DNA from: Schizochytrium sp. TIO01
Taxonomy: Eukaryota; Sar; Bigyra; Thraustochytrida; Thraustochytriidae
Length of the DNA stretch: 64,000 nt
NCBI GenBank assembly: GCA_004764695.1
Contig: SMSO01000034.1
Location: 575,501 to 639,500, forward strand
Direction: 5' to 3'
This document shows, piece by piece, positions 42,501 to 54,700 of this stretch (its first letter is position 1; each line of letters begins with the position of its first letter). Position numbers and translations under genes: made by a program. The notes beneath the pieces were generated by a model. It made no database searches. It was given only the letters and a program-made list of their open reading frames with translations, and was not told where the DNA came from.

Positions 42501-45457
42501 GTTATTTCTCATTAGATTATGGCTTGAGAATCCGTCCTCGTCGACGCGTATGACTCCGTGAGGCATGACGGGCTGGCTGACAAGTTTTAATTCTTCAGGT
42601 TGCAAATAATCGCTTAGCTGACTTACTGACTGACTGTTGATTAACTGACAGTATCTTATCTTCGTGGATAGCAGCGGGTTCGCCCGTGTAAATGTCCATC
42701 TTGCAGTAGTGAGTCCCATTTTAGAGACTTACTTACATCTAAAGTGAAGTTATCTGATTTTGATCAAGATGATCTTTTAGTTTTGATAAACTCATCAGAA
42801 CTTCAGAGATTGCTGCCAGAGATGAAAAAAGGAGAACAAGAAAAACAATAAGAAACAGCAGCTATGCCTTCATTATGCGTGGCAGTAGTGCCTCTAGTAC
42901 CTATTGCGCGGCAGTAGAGAGCGAGCCCACTTTTTCACTTTTTTACTCTCATTCCACTTGAGACAAAACGGAGATATTTTAACAGTATTTTCAATCACCA
43001 GATTGTATCGTACCGTCAGCAAACGCATTACGCAGTTCAAGCAGCAAAGCAATGTCTTCAAAGAGGCAATTTTAGCAGCAGCTGAAGACCTTTGTCGACG
43101 AGCTTATCGAGTGCTGGGGAGTCCGTCTGTCTATCTACACGTGTGTCTACAAGTTGCATTTCAGTCATCTATTCTTCTGAGAAAATTAAGAATTAAAAAA
43201 AGTCATTTTGTAATCTACCTACTGCTATCCTACAACAAGTTGAACTTATGCCTTCTAACTCAAATAGACAACAAGCTTTATTGTCGTCATTCACGTGATG
43301 GGATCTGGTTGCTGCGGTTTGCGATGTGAGTGGCGAAGGAGGCCCATACCAAGTCGCGGCAGGGCTTAAATCTGAAAACTGGCCCTGTCCGTATTTATGA
43401 TGCAGCTCTCTGCAATTTCCCATGATGATGACTAAAGAATGAAGAAGCAATTGAAATGTTTTTATTTGTTTGTTTTTTATGCTCTCTCTTTTCATTAGAG
43501 TTGGGCTTTTTAGATTCCGATAAAAGAAAACTGAAAAGAGGGGAAATAAGCTTCATGTTCTAGTACTTCCATAACTTTATTTTTTGTTCTTATTGCCGCT
43601 ACTTTATTCACATTCTCTAAGAGAAACCTCAGGGATTTTCTCCCTCGGCATTGCGTAGGTAGGTACTTTATTCGCCTACCTTCCTAGTGAACGACTTGAG
43701 AACGTAAGAACCTACTTCGAACTTCTCCTAAAAACCATCATTTATAGGTGCCGTGATAACCTTAGCTATGCCCTATATATTGTAATATTTAAACTACTTT
43801 TTACTTTTAGTACTTTAAAAAAATAAAAATAAAAAATTCATCTAAGTTCACAGCCGAATTGCATTGCACTAGTACTTCTTTACCAAGTCGAGTGGGAAAA
43901 CATAGTTTTTGCAAGACTTGGCCCGATGCAATGCACGTCTTTGCATAATCGTGGGCGCGTTGAACTGCCCAAGAGCTGCTGCAACGCTGGAATGTGTACT
44001 ATTTATTTTCTAAACTAGAGTATGGACCCAAGAATACCTCACCCCCTGTTCTGGAGCTTTCCCTGTCCTCGTCATGAACGTAAGTTGGAAAGCATTCGAC
44101 GAATAAATGAATACGCCTTTGGCAGCCAGAAACAGGAAGTGAATCAGAGAAGCCTCAGCTTTGCAGGAAACGGCGCTGGATTTGGAAAGACCACCGCCCT
44201 TTAAGTTACCCAAGGCGGCACGTGAGAACTACTTCGCGCCCAGCACTTCCAGTCTAGACCACGACGAGGCCTGCTACAAATACGCACTCACCTGAGGTTC
44301 TCTTCTTTTGCTGAGCTTTTCACGGGTATCTTTCGGAACCGTGGCTGCCTGATGTTATCATCCGCCGAAAGCCAAGCAAGTCTTGCAAGGCGCTTGCATC
44401 CATCCATAGCGCGAAGATCGACAACGTCTAAACTCAACACCAAGTGGTGGTGGCTTCTCACATCTCTGTGCACGTGACGATTTTTGGTAGGCGCTTTTTA
44501 GTAATGTTTTATTTTTTTAAAGAAGAAGAAGAAGAAGAAGAAGAAGAAGAAGAATACTCTAGCTGGTAATAACTTTCTTCAGAGCTGTATTGCGCTCTTT
44601 TCTACCGCTTTCCTTCCTCCTATTCCTTTCAAGTTCTTTCTCTTTCTTATGAGTTGTTTTTCGTTTATTTATTTTTTAATGAAAGTAATTTAATGAAAGT
44701 AAGCGTCGACTCATCACACTGAAAGTGAGCGACGTGAGTCCTACAGTATGGGCTGATAGGTTGATAGCTCTGACGGAGCTCGCGTTGTGAGAAACCCTTC
44801 TAGGAACCTGCTAGCGTAGTGGTAGTGTCAGGAGGTAAGGAGTTCCTCAAAAAAAGAAAGAATGAAAACTGAGAGAGTGAAAGAGAAGAGTGACTCAGAA
44901 GAATAGAGATTACAATTCTTGCACACATACAAGTTGGGTAGGATAGGGGAGGCTTCCTTGTAAACAAAGAAGCTCAATACATGAGAAGTAAAAATGTATT
45001 TCTTTCTTTTCCTTTCCCTCTTCTTATTATTGCTTTCTTTCCCCTTTTAGGCGGGAAAAAATTTCTTTATTCGTTTATTTAGTTTGTTTGTGTGCTTGAA
45101 CATTAAATCATTTTCTTAACAAGCGTGCAAGAGCACTCCGTAGAGCAGCAAAACTGCATTCTCCGGTCACCACGCCAACCCAAACTGTAGTCGAGACGCA
45201 ACGTCTGCAGATCAAGCAGAACCTTAGAAGCTCTGCCTCCACACGTGGCAGCCCCCTTCCCGTTGGCATTCTGGGTTGCAAAGCAGCTGAGCTGTTGCAG
45301 TCTTGAGCAGGTAGAAGTACTACACGACCTCTCCAGGTACCGCTTCTGCTTCGTGAGACTTACTCCACGTCGCCATCGTTACTTCAGAGGTCCGTAAATA
45401 AGACATTGGTCGATCGCCGCCAAACTTTTGTAGACAAAAAAACAAACAGAAAGCACA
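39545..45457. other. 5.9 kb intergenic region, no supported gene
   Basis: The largest gap in the right part. It holds a CT run (39798-39812), scattered AT-rich blocks (40440-40520, 43780-43850, 44500-44520), a GAA array (44518-44554) and T-rich runs. The longest ATG-started frame is 207 codons on the minus strand (42096-42719); its peptide is of mixed quality with an out-of-place Lys run and no family match. A string at 44811-44830 recalls a tRNA A box, but no T-arm follows. A gene with introns or an RNA gene cannot be excluded. Confidence 0.5.
44518..44554. repeat. GAA trinucleotide array
   Basis: About 12 perfect GAA units following a T-rich stretch; a polypurine tract. Confidence 0.95.
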
Positions 45458-46969
45458 ATGGGCTGCGTGTTGAGCAAAAACCCTGGTCGTGACCTAAGCG
45501 AGGTCGACGTTATCTTCTTCGATATGGATGACACCTTGTATCAGAACAACTGGGCAACTGCCGAGCGGCTCAAAGAATCCATTGAGCGTTACACTGTGGA
45601 TGACCTTGGCCTTGATGAAGGCTATGCGTTCCAGTTGTACCTCGAGCATGGCACTGCTCTTCGCGGCCTGCTCAAGATGAACCTCTTGCCCGAAGATCAA
45701 ATCGAGCACTTCTTGCAGAAGATCCACGATGTCTCCCTTGAGGAAATTGAGCCCAACCCAGCCCTCGCCAAGATGCTCAAAGAGCTCTCTGAGCACAAAC
45801 GCATCTGGATCTTCACTGCCTCAATCAAGGAGCATGCCCAGCGCTGCCTCGCCAAGCTCGGAATACCTGAGAGCATCTTTGAGGGAATTATTGACTCTCG
45901 CAGTGTTGGTCTCGTCACAAAGCACTCCCCAATGGCCTTTGTCCAGGCCATGGAAATCGCCAACGTTACTGAAGGCCACAACTGCATGTTCTTCGATGAT
46001 TCTGTCAAGAATATCAAGACTGCTAAGCAGATGGGTTGGCACACTTGCACAGTCGGTCGCGAGCGTGGCACTGGTGAGCCACTCAACTGCCCTGACGCTG
46101 ATTTCGCAGTAGACTCTGTCATGGAGCTCCCTGAGAAGATCCCGGATCTTTTCCTTGGTGAACGTCACAACAACTCTGTGATTGCCGTGCAGGACGCCAC
46201 TACTGGAGATGCCTCGGACCCATACTCTGCCAAGGTTGTCGAGGACGAGTCTGATGATGAGTCTGATGACGGCAAGCACGAGGAAGTTGAGCCAGAGGAC
46301 AGCGATGTGGACATCGACGATGTTCTGATGGAGGACGAGGTCGAGGATGAGGTCCCGGAGGCCCAGCCTCGCCACGCCATTTTCATTCTTGGTGGCCCTG
46401 GTTCCGGCAAGGGTACGCAGTCTCAAAAGCTTCAGAAGAAGAAGAAGGGTGATGTTGTGCATCTGAGTGCTGGCGACCTTCTTCGTGCGGAGCTCCAGAA
46501 CCCTGACTCCGAGTACGGTCCTCTTATCGACAAGACTATCAAGGAAGGTGGTCTGGTTCCCGAGGAAATTACCATGAAACTTATTGTCAAAGCCTTTGAG
46601 GAGCACCCTGAAGCCTCAACTTTTCTCATTGATGGTTGCCCTCGTGACTTGAATAACCTCAAGGGCTGGTATAAATTTGTGCAGGACCCTGGTTATGCCA
46701 CCGTCGTCGGAGCTCTCTTCTATGATACTAGCGAAGAAGTCATGTTAGAGCGTATCATGGGACGCGCTGCTACCTCTGAGGAACAGCGTTCTGATGATAA
46801 TGAAGAGACTGCCCGCAAGCGCTTCAAGACCTTTGAGGAGAAAACCATGCCGCTCATGGACAAATTGCGTGCTGAGGGTCTTGTTCGCGATATCGATGCC
46901 TCGCGCCCTGTCGATGAGGTCTTTAAGGACACCGTACGCGAGGTCAACGATATCCTTAAGGATCAATAA
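45458..46969 (+). CDS. HAD nucleotidase fused to UMP/CMP-kinase-like domain
   Basis: 503 aa with two enzyme domains. Residues ~16-230 form a HAD phosphatase of the pyrimidine 5'-nucleotidase (SDT1/PHM8-like) type: motif I FFDMDDTLY (Asp22, Asp24), Lys155 as motif III, and MFFDDS (Asp180-Asp181) as motif IV. An acidic linker (about 260-300) leads to an NMP kinase (about 304-503): P-loop GGPGSGKG (312-319), GDLLRAEL, LIDGCPRDLNN and a lid with RSDDNEET. These match UMP/CMP kinase, with Cys where the family usually has Phe in DGFPR. One half would remove, the other add, a phosphate on nucleoside monophosphates. The start MGCVLS fits N-myristoylation at Gly2 plus palmitoylation at Cys3, implying membrane attachment. 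Codon use suggests good expression. The ATG follows CACA. Confidence 0.93.
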   Translation: MGCVLSKNPGRDLSEVDVIFFDMDDTLYQNNWATAERLKESIERYTVDDLGLDEGYAFQLYLEHGTALRGLLKMNLLPEDQIEHFLQKIHDVSLEEIEPNPALAKMLKELSEHKRIWIFTASIKEHAQRCLAKLGIPESIFEGIIDSRSVGLVTKHSPMAFVQAMEIANVTEGHNCMFFDDSVKNIKTAKQMGWHTCTVGRERGTGEPLNCPDADFAVDSVMELPEKIPDLFLGERHNNSVIAVQDATTGDASDPYSAKVVEDESDDESDDGKHEEVEPEDSDVDIDDVLMEDEVEDEVPEAQPRHAIFILGGPGSGKGTQSQKLQKKKKGDVVHLSAGDLLRAELQNPDSEYGPLIDKTIKEGGLVPEEITMKLIVKAFEEHPEASTFLIDGCPRDLNNLKGWYKFVQDPGYATVVGALFYDTSEEVMLERIMGRAATSEEQRSDDNEETARKRFKTFEEKTMPLMDKLRAEGLVRDIDASRPVDEVFKDTVREVNDILKDQ

Positions 46970-49612
46970 ATGCTCCTTTACTCTCTAATAGAGGGCCTAG
47001 AGGTCTTAAGTAGCCCTCAATGAACATCAACTCCCTGCCTTAAGTCCGAGGTTGCTGATATCAACTACATTCTTACTCTTGCATAATATTCATTGATTTA
47101 CCGGAGCCTGGAGATATCCGGTTCGCATGTGCTCTCGGCATACTCGCTAATGAATTGGTGCTTGCGAAAACAATCAAGATGTGCTTCGTTGAGTTACAAA
47201 TGGCGTTTCAAGTATTGGGCAGCAGAGCGAAGAAAAAAGCTGCTGATCTTGTTCAAAAGCCGTTTATGCTGTTTCTTTTACTTTTACTTTTGCATTGCAA
47301 CTTGTAAAGTTCAAATTACGTACCACTAATTCTTTCCTTTCTTTGGCTTCCGTTTGTGGAACTGTGTGCTATCTCCTTCGCAGACATGAAGAAATGAATG
47401 ACCAAAAGACAATCATTATCTTACTGTGTCAGCCAAAGTTAAGTAGAATAAACCATGAAAACCATATTATCTTTTTAACTTATGATCAAGTTCTAGTCGC
47501 ACCAATATTGTGAGATCGCGGGTCAGTTGGCCTAAACAGAAATGTGCATTAACACAAAACCTGCCAGGCACCACTCTCAGATCGCAGCCAGAGGTACCTC
47601 TTGAATTTTGAAATCAAAATTTAAGACTTGCGAAATGCCAGGGGTCTTTGAATTAAATCTTCAATCACTTTCGCACCCATGACTGTTCAATGAAAGAAAC
47701 TATAGCCTGTAACTTTTCTTAAGGTTTGCCGTGATTTGTTGCCATTGGTGAATTCCAAATGAAACCAAACGGACATGGTGTGCACACGCAATTCGAGTAT
47801 TAACCGGTTCCAGCTTGAATCTCACGCTCGAAGTTCTAGATTCCCTCGAATCCAATAGCCCTGTTTTATGAAAGGAAATAATACTCGCATGCAACTAGCT
47901 GGGTTCTGGCACTGTCCTCAATTTGGAATATTTGTGTCATTGTGCCACCCTTGTGGCAGCTCTACTACTGTCCTGGTTATCCTACACTGCGTAAAGCACG
48001 ACTACTGCTGTGTTTTCTTTACTTGTGCACAGAAGATTCACCCCCGTATCGGTCGGACCCCCAGCTTCCATTTTATTCTATTGTTGTGCACGTGCTGAAA
48101 AATAATGCCCCATCATAGAGTTGATTAAGTATGCTTGAAATCGATTGTTCAGAAATCTTGGTCACCAATTGCATGCGTAGGAACGACGTTCATTAATTCT
48201 GTGTTCCTCGTGCGTCTCTCGCTTCCTCCCAAAATACTCAGTGCAAAGTATTTTCGTTTTTTTTTTTTTGTTTTTTTGTTTTTTTGTCTAATTTTATTTA
48301 TTATGTTATTACTTTTTTCTTTTCTTTTCTTTTCTTTTTTAAATGCTTATGCTTATGTTGGGTGGTGTTATTATTTTTCTAATATATCTCTTTCCACTGT
48401 TTTCTCACGTGGCATCAGAGCCCTCTTTTTTTCTTTTTTTCTTCCCTTTTGTTTTTGTAGAAAAGAACACTGCTTCGATCGCCGCTAAACACCCTAAACC
48501 CCAAACTAAAGTTCTTTACATAAGATAATTAAGTTTCAAGCGCATCACTCTCCCCTAGTTCAGATGTGCATCATTTCAAAAAAAAAAATGCGCCTAGAAC
48601 GTTCGCAGTGATGAGAAACTTTAGTAGACTTTTTCATTTGTCATTTAGTCGAGTAGAGTCATAAAATACAAACGAACTCCAGGTTGATTCGCAACCTTTA
48701 ACATCAAAATTGCCGCCTAGAGAAACTTTACTACTCTACAAAGCAGGCAAGAAGCACTAGTCTATCAATCATGGTTGATTGGGGTTTCGTTTAACTTATA
48801 ATCGTCTTTAGGTTAATTTAGTTGTATTTACAAGGTGCAGTAAATTCTATTCTCAAATTTGACATGGCACCAAGAGTACCCCAACTCACGCTCACTGGAT
48901 GAAATTCAATTAGATTTTTAAAACTTCAACGGGCTCGTGAAAACGAAGTCTTCTTTTACCTGCATGAGTTCATTTCACCCTTTACAAAAGCCATTCACCA
49001 TTCCACGTGCAAGCAGCTAGCGTTGCGACCATAGGATTCAGTTGATCATCCACGTACCAGGACATGCATCCATACACTGATTACTCTTGTTACGTTACAA
49101 TATTGGCGTAACCCCTCTCAAAGAATAACCTTTCTGAAAAAGAAAAGAAATGGAGAAAAAATGAAGAAAAAAAGAGCATTGTTTCACACTCAGATAGTTT
49201 AACTATATTAGGACTTTTGATCCATCCCAAGACCCAGCAGTATTACCAAATATGAAACTCCACCTAGAACCGTTCTCGTTTCTCTGCTCCGCGCTCTCAA
49301 TCCAGCTCAGCTCCCAAGTCTGTTCTTATTCTACAATACGACTCTGCGAAATTGCGCTTGAGAGTGTAATTTGCTCACTCTTAACAAGCTTCTAAGGAAC
49401 CCTATGCACGTTGTGTGCCCTTCTGACGAGATCTTATAGTCTATAGTAGAAACTTTTCACAAATATGTTATACAGTCATTATCTATTTGCCCTTTAACCG
49501 TATAAACTACTTACGATGCACCCGGTCATTGTCGGCAAGCGCTTTTACCGAGACGAACTTGAGCAGGCAACTATTCCAAACTCCGTTCTCGGCTGCTTTC
49601 CGCTTTGTACAG
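46970..49612. other. Intergenic, no gene seen
   Basis: 2.6 kb, AT-rich, with long T runs at 48258-48290 and TTTTC runs near 48317-48340, an A9 run at 48579, and no protein-like frame above chance. It includes the 5' leader of the DHHC gene; the frame upstream of 49613 is open to a TTG at 49487 but has no ATG. Confidence 0.55.
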
Positions 49613-50914
49613 ATGCCCTCGGGCTCAGCGGACGTCGAGCTCGTGGGTCGCGGCGCCTCTGCGTCTCGCAGATCCTTTCCAAACTCTGGCACCTCAGACG
49701 GCAACTCCGACATGCCGAACCGCACGTCGCGGGATCTTCATCAAAGCTCCACCTCCGCTACCTCCGGTACTGCAGCTGCAACCTCAAAGCAATGGAAATC
49801 TCTTGAGGAAACACGACGTCTGTGGCCAGCCCGCTTGAATCTCTTTTTTGGAGGACGTGGGGTTTCTACAGGCCTATCTCCTTGGCCTCCTTTAGGTGTC
49901 CTCTTTGCACTATGCTCTGGTTTTGCGCTACTCTTCGCGTTCCCCGTGCCATACTTTACGCGCCATCACGGCGGTTCTGCTGCGTATGCTGTAGTCGGCG
50001 CCGTGCTAGCAGTGTGCTCGTTTAGTTTCTACTTTGCCGCAAGCTTGATGGATCCTGGCATTTTGCCTCGCTGCGGAGATCTCGCAGCACCTGAGGGCTC
50101 CTCAGTCTCTGTTGCGGCACGACCTCCTCGCAAGCAGCACTTTGTAGTTCATGGTAGCGCCACAGCCAGGACATACTGTGATATATGCGCTGTCTACAGA
50201 CCGCCCCGAGCCGAGCACTGTAGTCTTTGCAACAATTGCGTCACAAGATTTGACCATCACTGTGCTTGGATTGGGAATTGCGTCGGAGAGCGAAACTACA
50301 GGCACTTCTTTGGATTTCTAATATCTAGTATGCTTGGACTCGTGTATAGTACAGTGCTCGGCGTCGTACACCTTGTCAAGCTTGGGGAGGAGTACGGAGA
50401 CGATGTCGCACCAGTTTTTAGGAATGGAGCAGGGTCAATTGTACTTGTAGTGCTGTGCGTAGTGCTTATTTTGGCGGTTGTGGCGTTGCTCATATTCCAT
50501 TTGCAACTATCTTACTTGAATAGAACCACGTATGAACACTTGAGGGTTACACCGGGACCTTTGCGTCCTGAAGGACAGGGTGTACACGTACTAACGAGGC
50601 TCTTCTTCGGCAAGAGGGCGCCTAGCTATGTCAAGAGCTGGCTCCAACTCAACAGGGTCAACCCGAGCTTCTCGGATGCCGTCAGCAGCGACAAAGTCTA
50701 CAGCCTTGGGAATGAATCGACAGCAAAAAGGGCGACGCTTAGTGAGTATGATTCTACGCTGTTCTTTCGCTCTACACCCAAGAGGGAACGCCAGGATCAT
50801 TTTCAATCTGCATCGTCTACTGACTTCGATCAAGATAACCAAAGTATTAGTAAGCAACCTGCCCAAGGTGTTGACTCTGTACTTTCATACTCGACCGCCC
50901 CAAACGATCAGTAA
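49613..50914 (+). CDS. DHHC-type protein S-palmitoyltransferase
   Basis: 433 aa from the first in-frame ATG (AGATGC context, moderate). The frame is open upstream only to non-ATG codons. Residues 1-60 are Ser-rich and disordered. Four transmembrane helices are readable: two before and two after the cytosolic Cys-rich domain. That domain runs from YCDICAVYRPPRAEHC to the catalytic DHHC at 214-217 (DHHCAWIGNCVG), the zinc-binding pattern of the family. After helix four comes RTTYEHLR, the TTxE motif. The C-terminal tail (about 310-433) is polar. The layout resembles the ERF2/ZDHHC9/14/18 group. It attaches palmitate to cysteines at Golgi or plasma membranes; the substrate is unknown, though the gene just upstream encodes a protein with an MGC acylation-type start. 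Confidence 0.95.
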   Translation: MPSGSADVELVGRGASASRRSFPNSGTSDGNSDMPNRTSRDLHQSSTSATSGTAAATSKQWKSLEETRRLWPARLNLFFGGRGVSTGLSPWPPLGVLFALCSGFALLFAFPVPYFTRHHGGSAAYAVVGAVLAVCSFSFYFAASLMDPGILPRCGDLAAPEGSSVSVAARPPRKQHFVVHGSATARTYCDICAVYRPPRAEHCSLCNNCVTRFDHHCAWIGNCVGERNYRHFFGFLISSMLGLVYSTVLGVVHLVKLGEEYGDDVAPVFRNGAGSIVLVVLCVVLILAVVALLIFHLQLSYLNRTTYEHLRVTPGPLRPEGQGVHVLTRLFFGKRAPSYVKSWLQLNRVNPSFSDAVSSDKVYSLGNESTAKRATLSEYDSTLFFRSTPKRERQDHFQSASSTDFDQDNQSISKQPAQGVDSVLSYSTAPNDQ

Positions 50915-51723
50915 TCAGAGGTCTGCATGGCCTTGAATCTTTCCCAGTTCCGTTTGCTTCTTTGGAATACCAAAGATTAGTAGTGCTGCTTGTTTGAGAC
51001 CATCCCAGAATTCTGTTCTCTAATTCTACGAAAAACCTGATACCTCTGACTTATTCGTAATAAGCGCTAGATCGATGGCCAAGGGCGCTCTGGTAAACCA
51101 TTAACACTGTAAAATCTCATTTTGATTAGCTAAGTTTTTAAAGCTTGCCTATGGTGATAGACTGCGTTTACTGTAGCAGAAAACCTAAACAGTTCCAATT
51201 CAAGTTACTGTCTTTTTCGGTTCGCAATTCAACTCTGTCTACTATTTTGAAAATATGGTGTACTAGTTCGTCTGAGTCTCGGTTTCGCTCAGGAATGGTT
51301 CACTTGTCAAAGCATGGGTATCAGATATTTCATGAGAAACATTGAAGATATCTCGTTATGATCAAGTCCCTCTAGGAGGATTCTAAAGAAACCCACTTTT
51401 TTCTTCTTTTCTTTTTTTCTCCTTTTTATTTGAGACCCAACTGTTTTTCCCTCCTTTTGTTGACCTCATCCGTTGCACATAAACTCACAATGATATCTAA
51501 CATTAACTATAGTACTATTGAATTGATTGTAAGTAATTGATGATGAATGATTAAGCGATTGAGTGATCAGTATCCCCTTTGCAGAGCAGGCAAACTATCA
51601 AAAGATCACTTCATTCGTCGCTCTTGAGCAGCAGAAAGCCGCTCTCGAGCACCTTCTATTGCTGCAGCGACAGTGGCAACTTAGCTTGTGACAGAAAGAA
51701 TCCGTTCACAGCTGCAGCCAACG
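50915..51723. other. Intergenic, 3' and 5' UTR region
   Basis: About 800 bp, AT-rich with T-rich runs near 51395-51430. Nothing else was recognised. The GCP2 frame extends upstream of 51724 to a GTG at 51688, but no ATG lies there. Confidence 0.6.
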
Positions 51724-54700
51724 ATGCGCTCGTCAAGCAGGCCTTCACGGAGGGAGGGCTACGGCATTGGTCATGGGCGCGGTGGCAACAGCAGTGCTGG
51801 TGACGCTACTGCCAACAGCAGCCACGAAGTCGAAGGAGGCAACTTTGACGATGAGATTTTCACCAGCATTGATGACAATGGCGAGATCTTCAACAATAAC
51901 AACCTTCGCAACAGGAGTGGCATCAACGAACCCCATGTTTTCAACGGCGCACGCAATATCAACAGCAGGGTCAACTCCAGAATAAGCCACAGAAACGACG
52001 ACTTTAGAAGCAACACCAATAACAACGATGACGATGATGATACCGACGTGCAGGAACTCCTCTCCGCGCTCTCGAATGTGCCCTCGACAACTACAGCAGA
52101 TCCTGGTGCCTCAGGTCTAGGCGCCGCAGCAGAATTCATGAGCGATGTGCTCTCACCAGAAACATCGCGCAGACTTATCGAAGCTACTGGACGCAGGCGC
52201 GGGGTAGGATCATCTGAAAATGGCATCGAAAATGCATCCGATGCTTCCAAGAGTATAGGGAGCCAGGAACCGAATTCTATGAAGTTTGAAAGGCAAACTC
52301 AACCTCGTCAGTCTCATAGAGCTAGTCAGTTTGGACAGTACAGTGAAACCCAAACTCGAGGTCAGAACAAAGCATCTACAGCACTGGATTCCTCTGTAGA
52401 GTCAGAGGCTATTTCGGAGAGCCGCAAGGTGCTGGAAAGTTTGAATAACTCATTGCCACCATCATCGTCTCAAATGATGGCAGGATCGACAGCGTCTTCG
52501 TCAATAACATCTTCAAGGTATCAGAAGGACCACCAACAGCAAGGATTAAAATCGCCGCAAGTTGGTCAACTTGTAGAGACTCCCGCTCTTCAATCTTATG
52601 AGGTAGCTGATGAGAAAGAGATTGATGCTCGCCTGGGTCAAGACCCGTGTGTGCTTTGCTTTGAGGATAAGGTCGTGCTCCGCTCACACAGAGGCACCTG
52701 TGTCTCAGTGGCAAGGCCTAAACGCAAGGGTCAAGCAAATTTGAACATGTCGATGTTTGATGGTATTGAGATGGCTCTGAAAAATCAAATTTCAATGAAG
52801 AATCGCACATCCTCTCTTGACACCAATCTGTCTTCACTGGCAACGCCACAAGGACCAGACTTTGTGGCAAAGGTTGATGGAAACCCCACTGAAGCGGCCT
52901 GTGAATTCGCAATCATTGGCGCTGCTCTCCGCACACACACTGGTATTGTCAAACATGGAGATGTCGTCGCTTTGCTCTCCAAGGCTCGTGGTCGGTTTCT
53001 TGGCGTAGTGAACCGTGACCAGGAGGATGTCGAGGATTTGGACTCGGATGACGAAGACGGTGATGTTTTGAACGCATACTCTGGGAAGCCATCTGAAGAG
53101 GAGATCCTCAGCATGCCAACGCATGAGCCTCAGTGGCATGTCTTACCTCGACGTAAGGTTGCAGGACGCCGGGAGCACTGGATTGTGGTAGAGATCGAAA
53201 ATGAAACAACTGATCGCATTTCAGAGCGCAATCAGCGAATCGCAGCATCTGCGGCGCGTATGGGTAGGCGCGCCAAAGAACTTGGTTACAATTTGGCCAA
53301 AACACAGTTCTCAACTCCCCACAAGAGGGAAGTTACTGTGGCCTTGCGCTCTTCTGATGCAGTCTTACTTCGCTCTGTACATGCTGAAGGCTTATTCTTA
53401 GGCGTATCAAATGGTAACCTCCGCCTGTTTCGAGCACCTCCAGAAAATGGTGCTTGTACATGGTCGCTGGTGAAGACCCCGGCTCCATATGTTCCTTTGT
53501 GGTCACGCCAGCGACCGCTCCTTAACTATGCTGGCGCCTCAGCAAATGAGGAAAATCGTGATGTTGTGGGTAACAGCGCTCTCAATAGCGATGACGGGCT
53601 TGATATTATTACCGCGACGGAAGATGACTTGGTTGATGCCGTTCTCTTTGCCATGCAAGGTGTTGAGAGTGACTACGTAATTAAATCTTCCAACCCAGAC
53701 GGGACTACATCATGGAAGGTTATTGAGAAGCACGTGCAAGATGCTGCTTTGCTTCAGCTCACATCTCGCATCATGCCTCTGTGTAGTGATTATGAATCAG
53801 CTATTGAGTTCGTGCAACGACGCACTCGGCCGGAGTTTGGTCGAGTGTCACATGCTATGTCCGCTGCAATGCGCGCCCTGTTGCGTGAGTACGATGTCCT
53901 TGTAGCTCAGCTTGAGCACGAGAAAAATGGTCAACGTCTATCGCTGCAAAAACTTTGGTTCTATGTACAACCTTCCATGCGAGTACTTCATGTACTTGCT
54001 AGTGTAGCCCGTCGTTCTGAAGCATCCACGGGAGGGGTCTTGCTTAACTTAGTTCATGATCTCGCCTCTCGTGGTGGAGACGCAAAGGCTCGTTCTGTGT
54101 ATCACTATCTAGTTCAACATGCTACTGTGCCTTATCTTGAAATGCTGGAACTCTGGATTTACCACGGCGTGATCCGGGACCCATATAACGAGTTCATGGT
54201 TTATGTAGACGAAGACGCGACGAAGCGGACTTTGCGCGATGACTTCAATGCGCGATACTGGGATTCACGATACACTTTGCGAGAAAATTCACGAGGTGTG
54301 AGTTGGCACACTCAGGTCCACGGTTCCTCAGATTCTCAACTTGCAGGAGCTGTCACCACACATAACCACGTGCCATTTTTCCTCAATCGACTGGCTGAAA
54401 AAATCCTCACTACAGGAAAGTACCTTAATGTTGTGCGAGAATGTGGACGATGGGTTGAAAACACTTGCGCAGAACGTATCCCATACAGTGATGAAAGTCA
54501 CATGTATGATCAAATCGTTACACGTGCTCACGATTTCGCTTCGCGAACCTTGCTTAATCTTCTGCTTGAGGAGGAGCAGCTCTTGCCGCGCTTGCGCTCT
54601 CTCAAGCATTACTTCCTGTTGGATCAAGGAGACTTTTTCGTACACTTTATGGATCTCGCTCACGAAGAACTCCAAAAGCCTGTGGAGCAAATCGCTGTCC

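Noticed and set aside
42096-42719. 207-codon ATG-started minus-strand frame
   Set aside because: Mixed peptide with repeat-derived SQSVSQLS and a Lys run, no family and no codon bias. Could be real, but unsupported.
44800-44850. tRNA-like A box (TAGCGTAGTGGTAGTG)
   Set aside because: No matching T-arm or acceptor stem nearby; no cloverleaf can be drawn.
45821-46606. 261-codon minus-strand frame opposite the HAD/kinase fusion
   Set aside because: A mirror of a codon-biased gene; the peptide has no family match.
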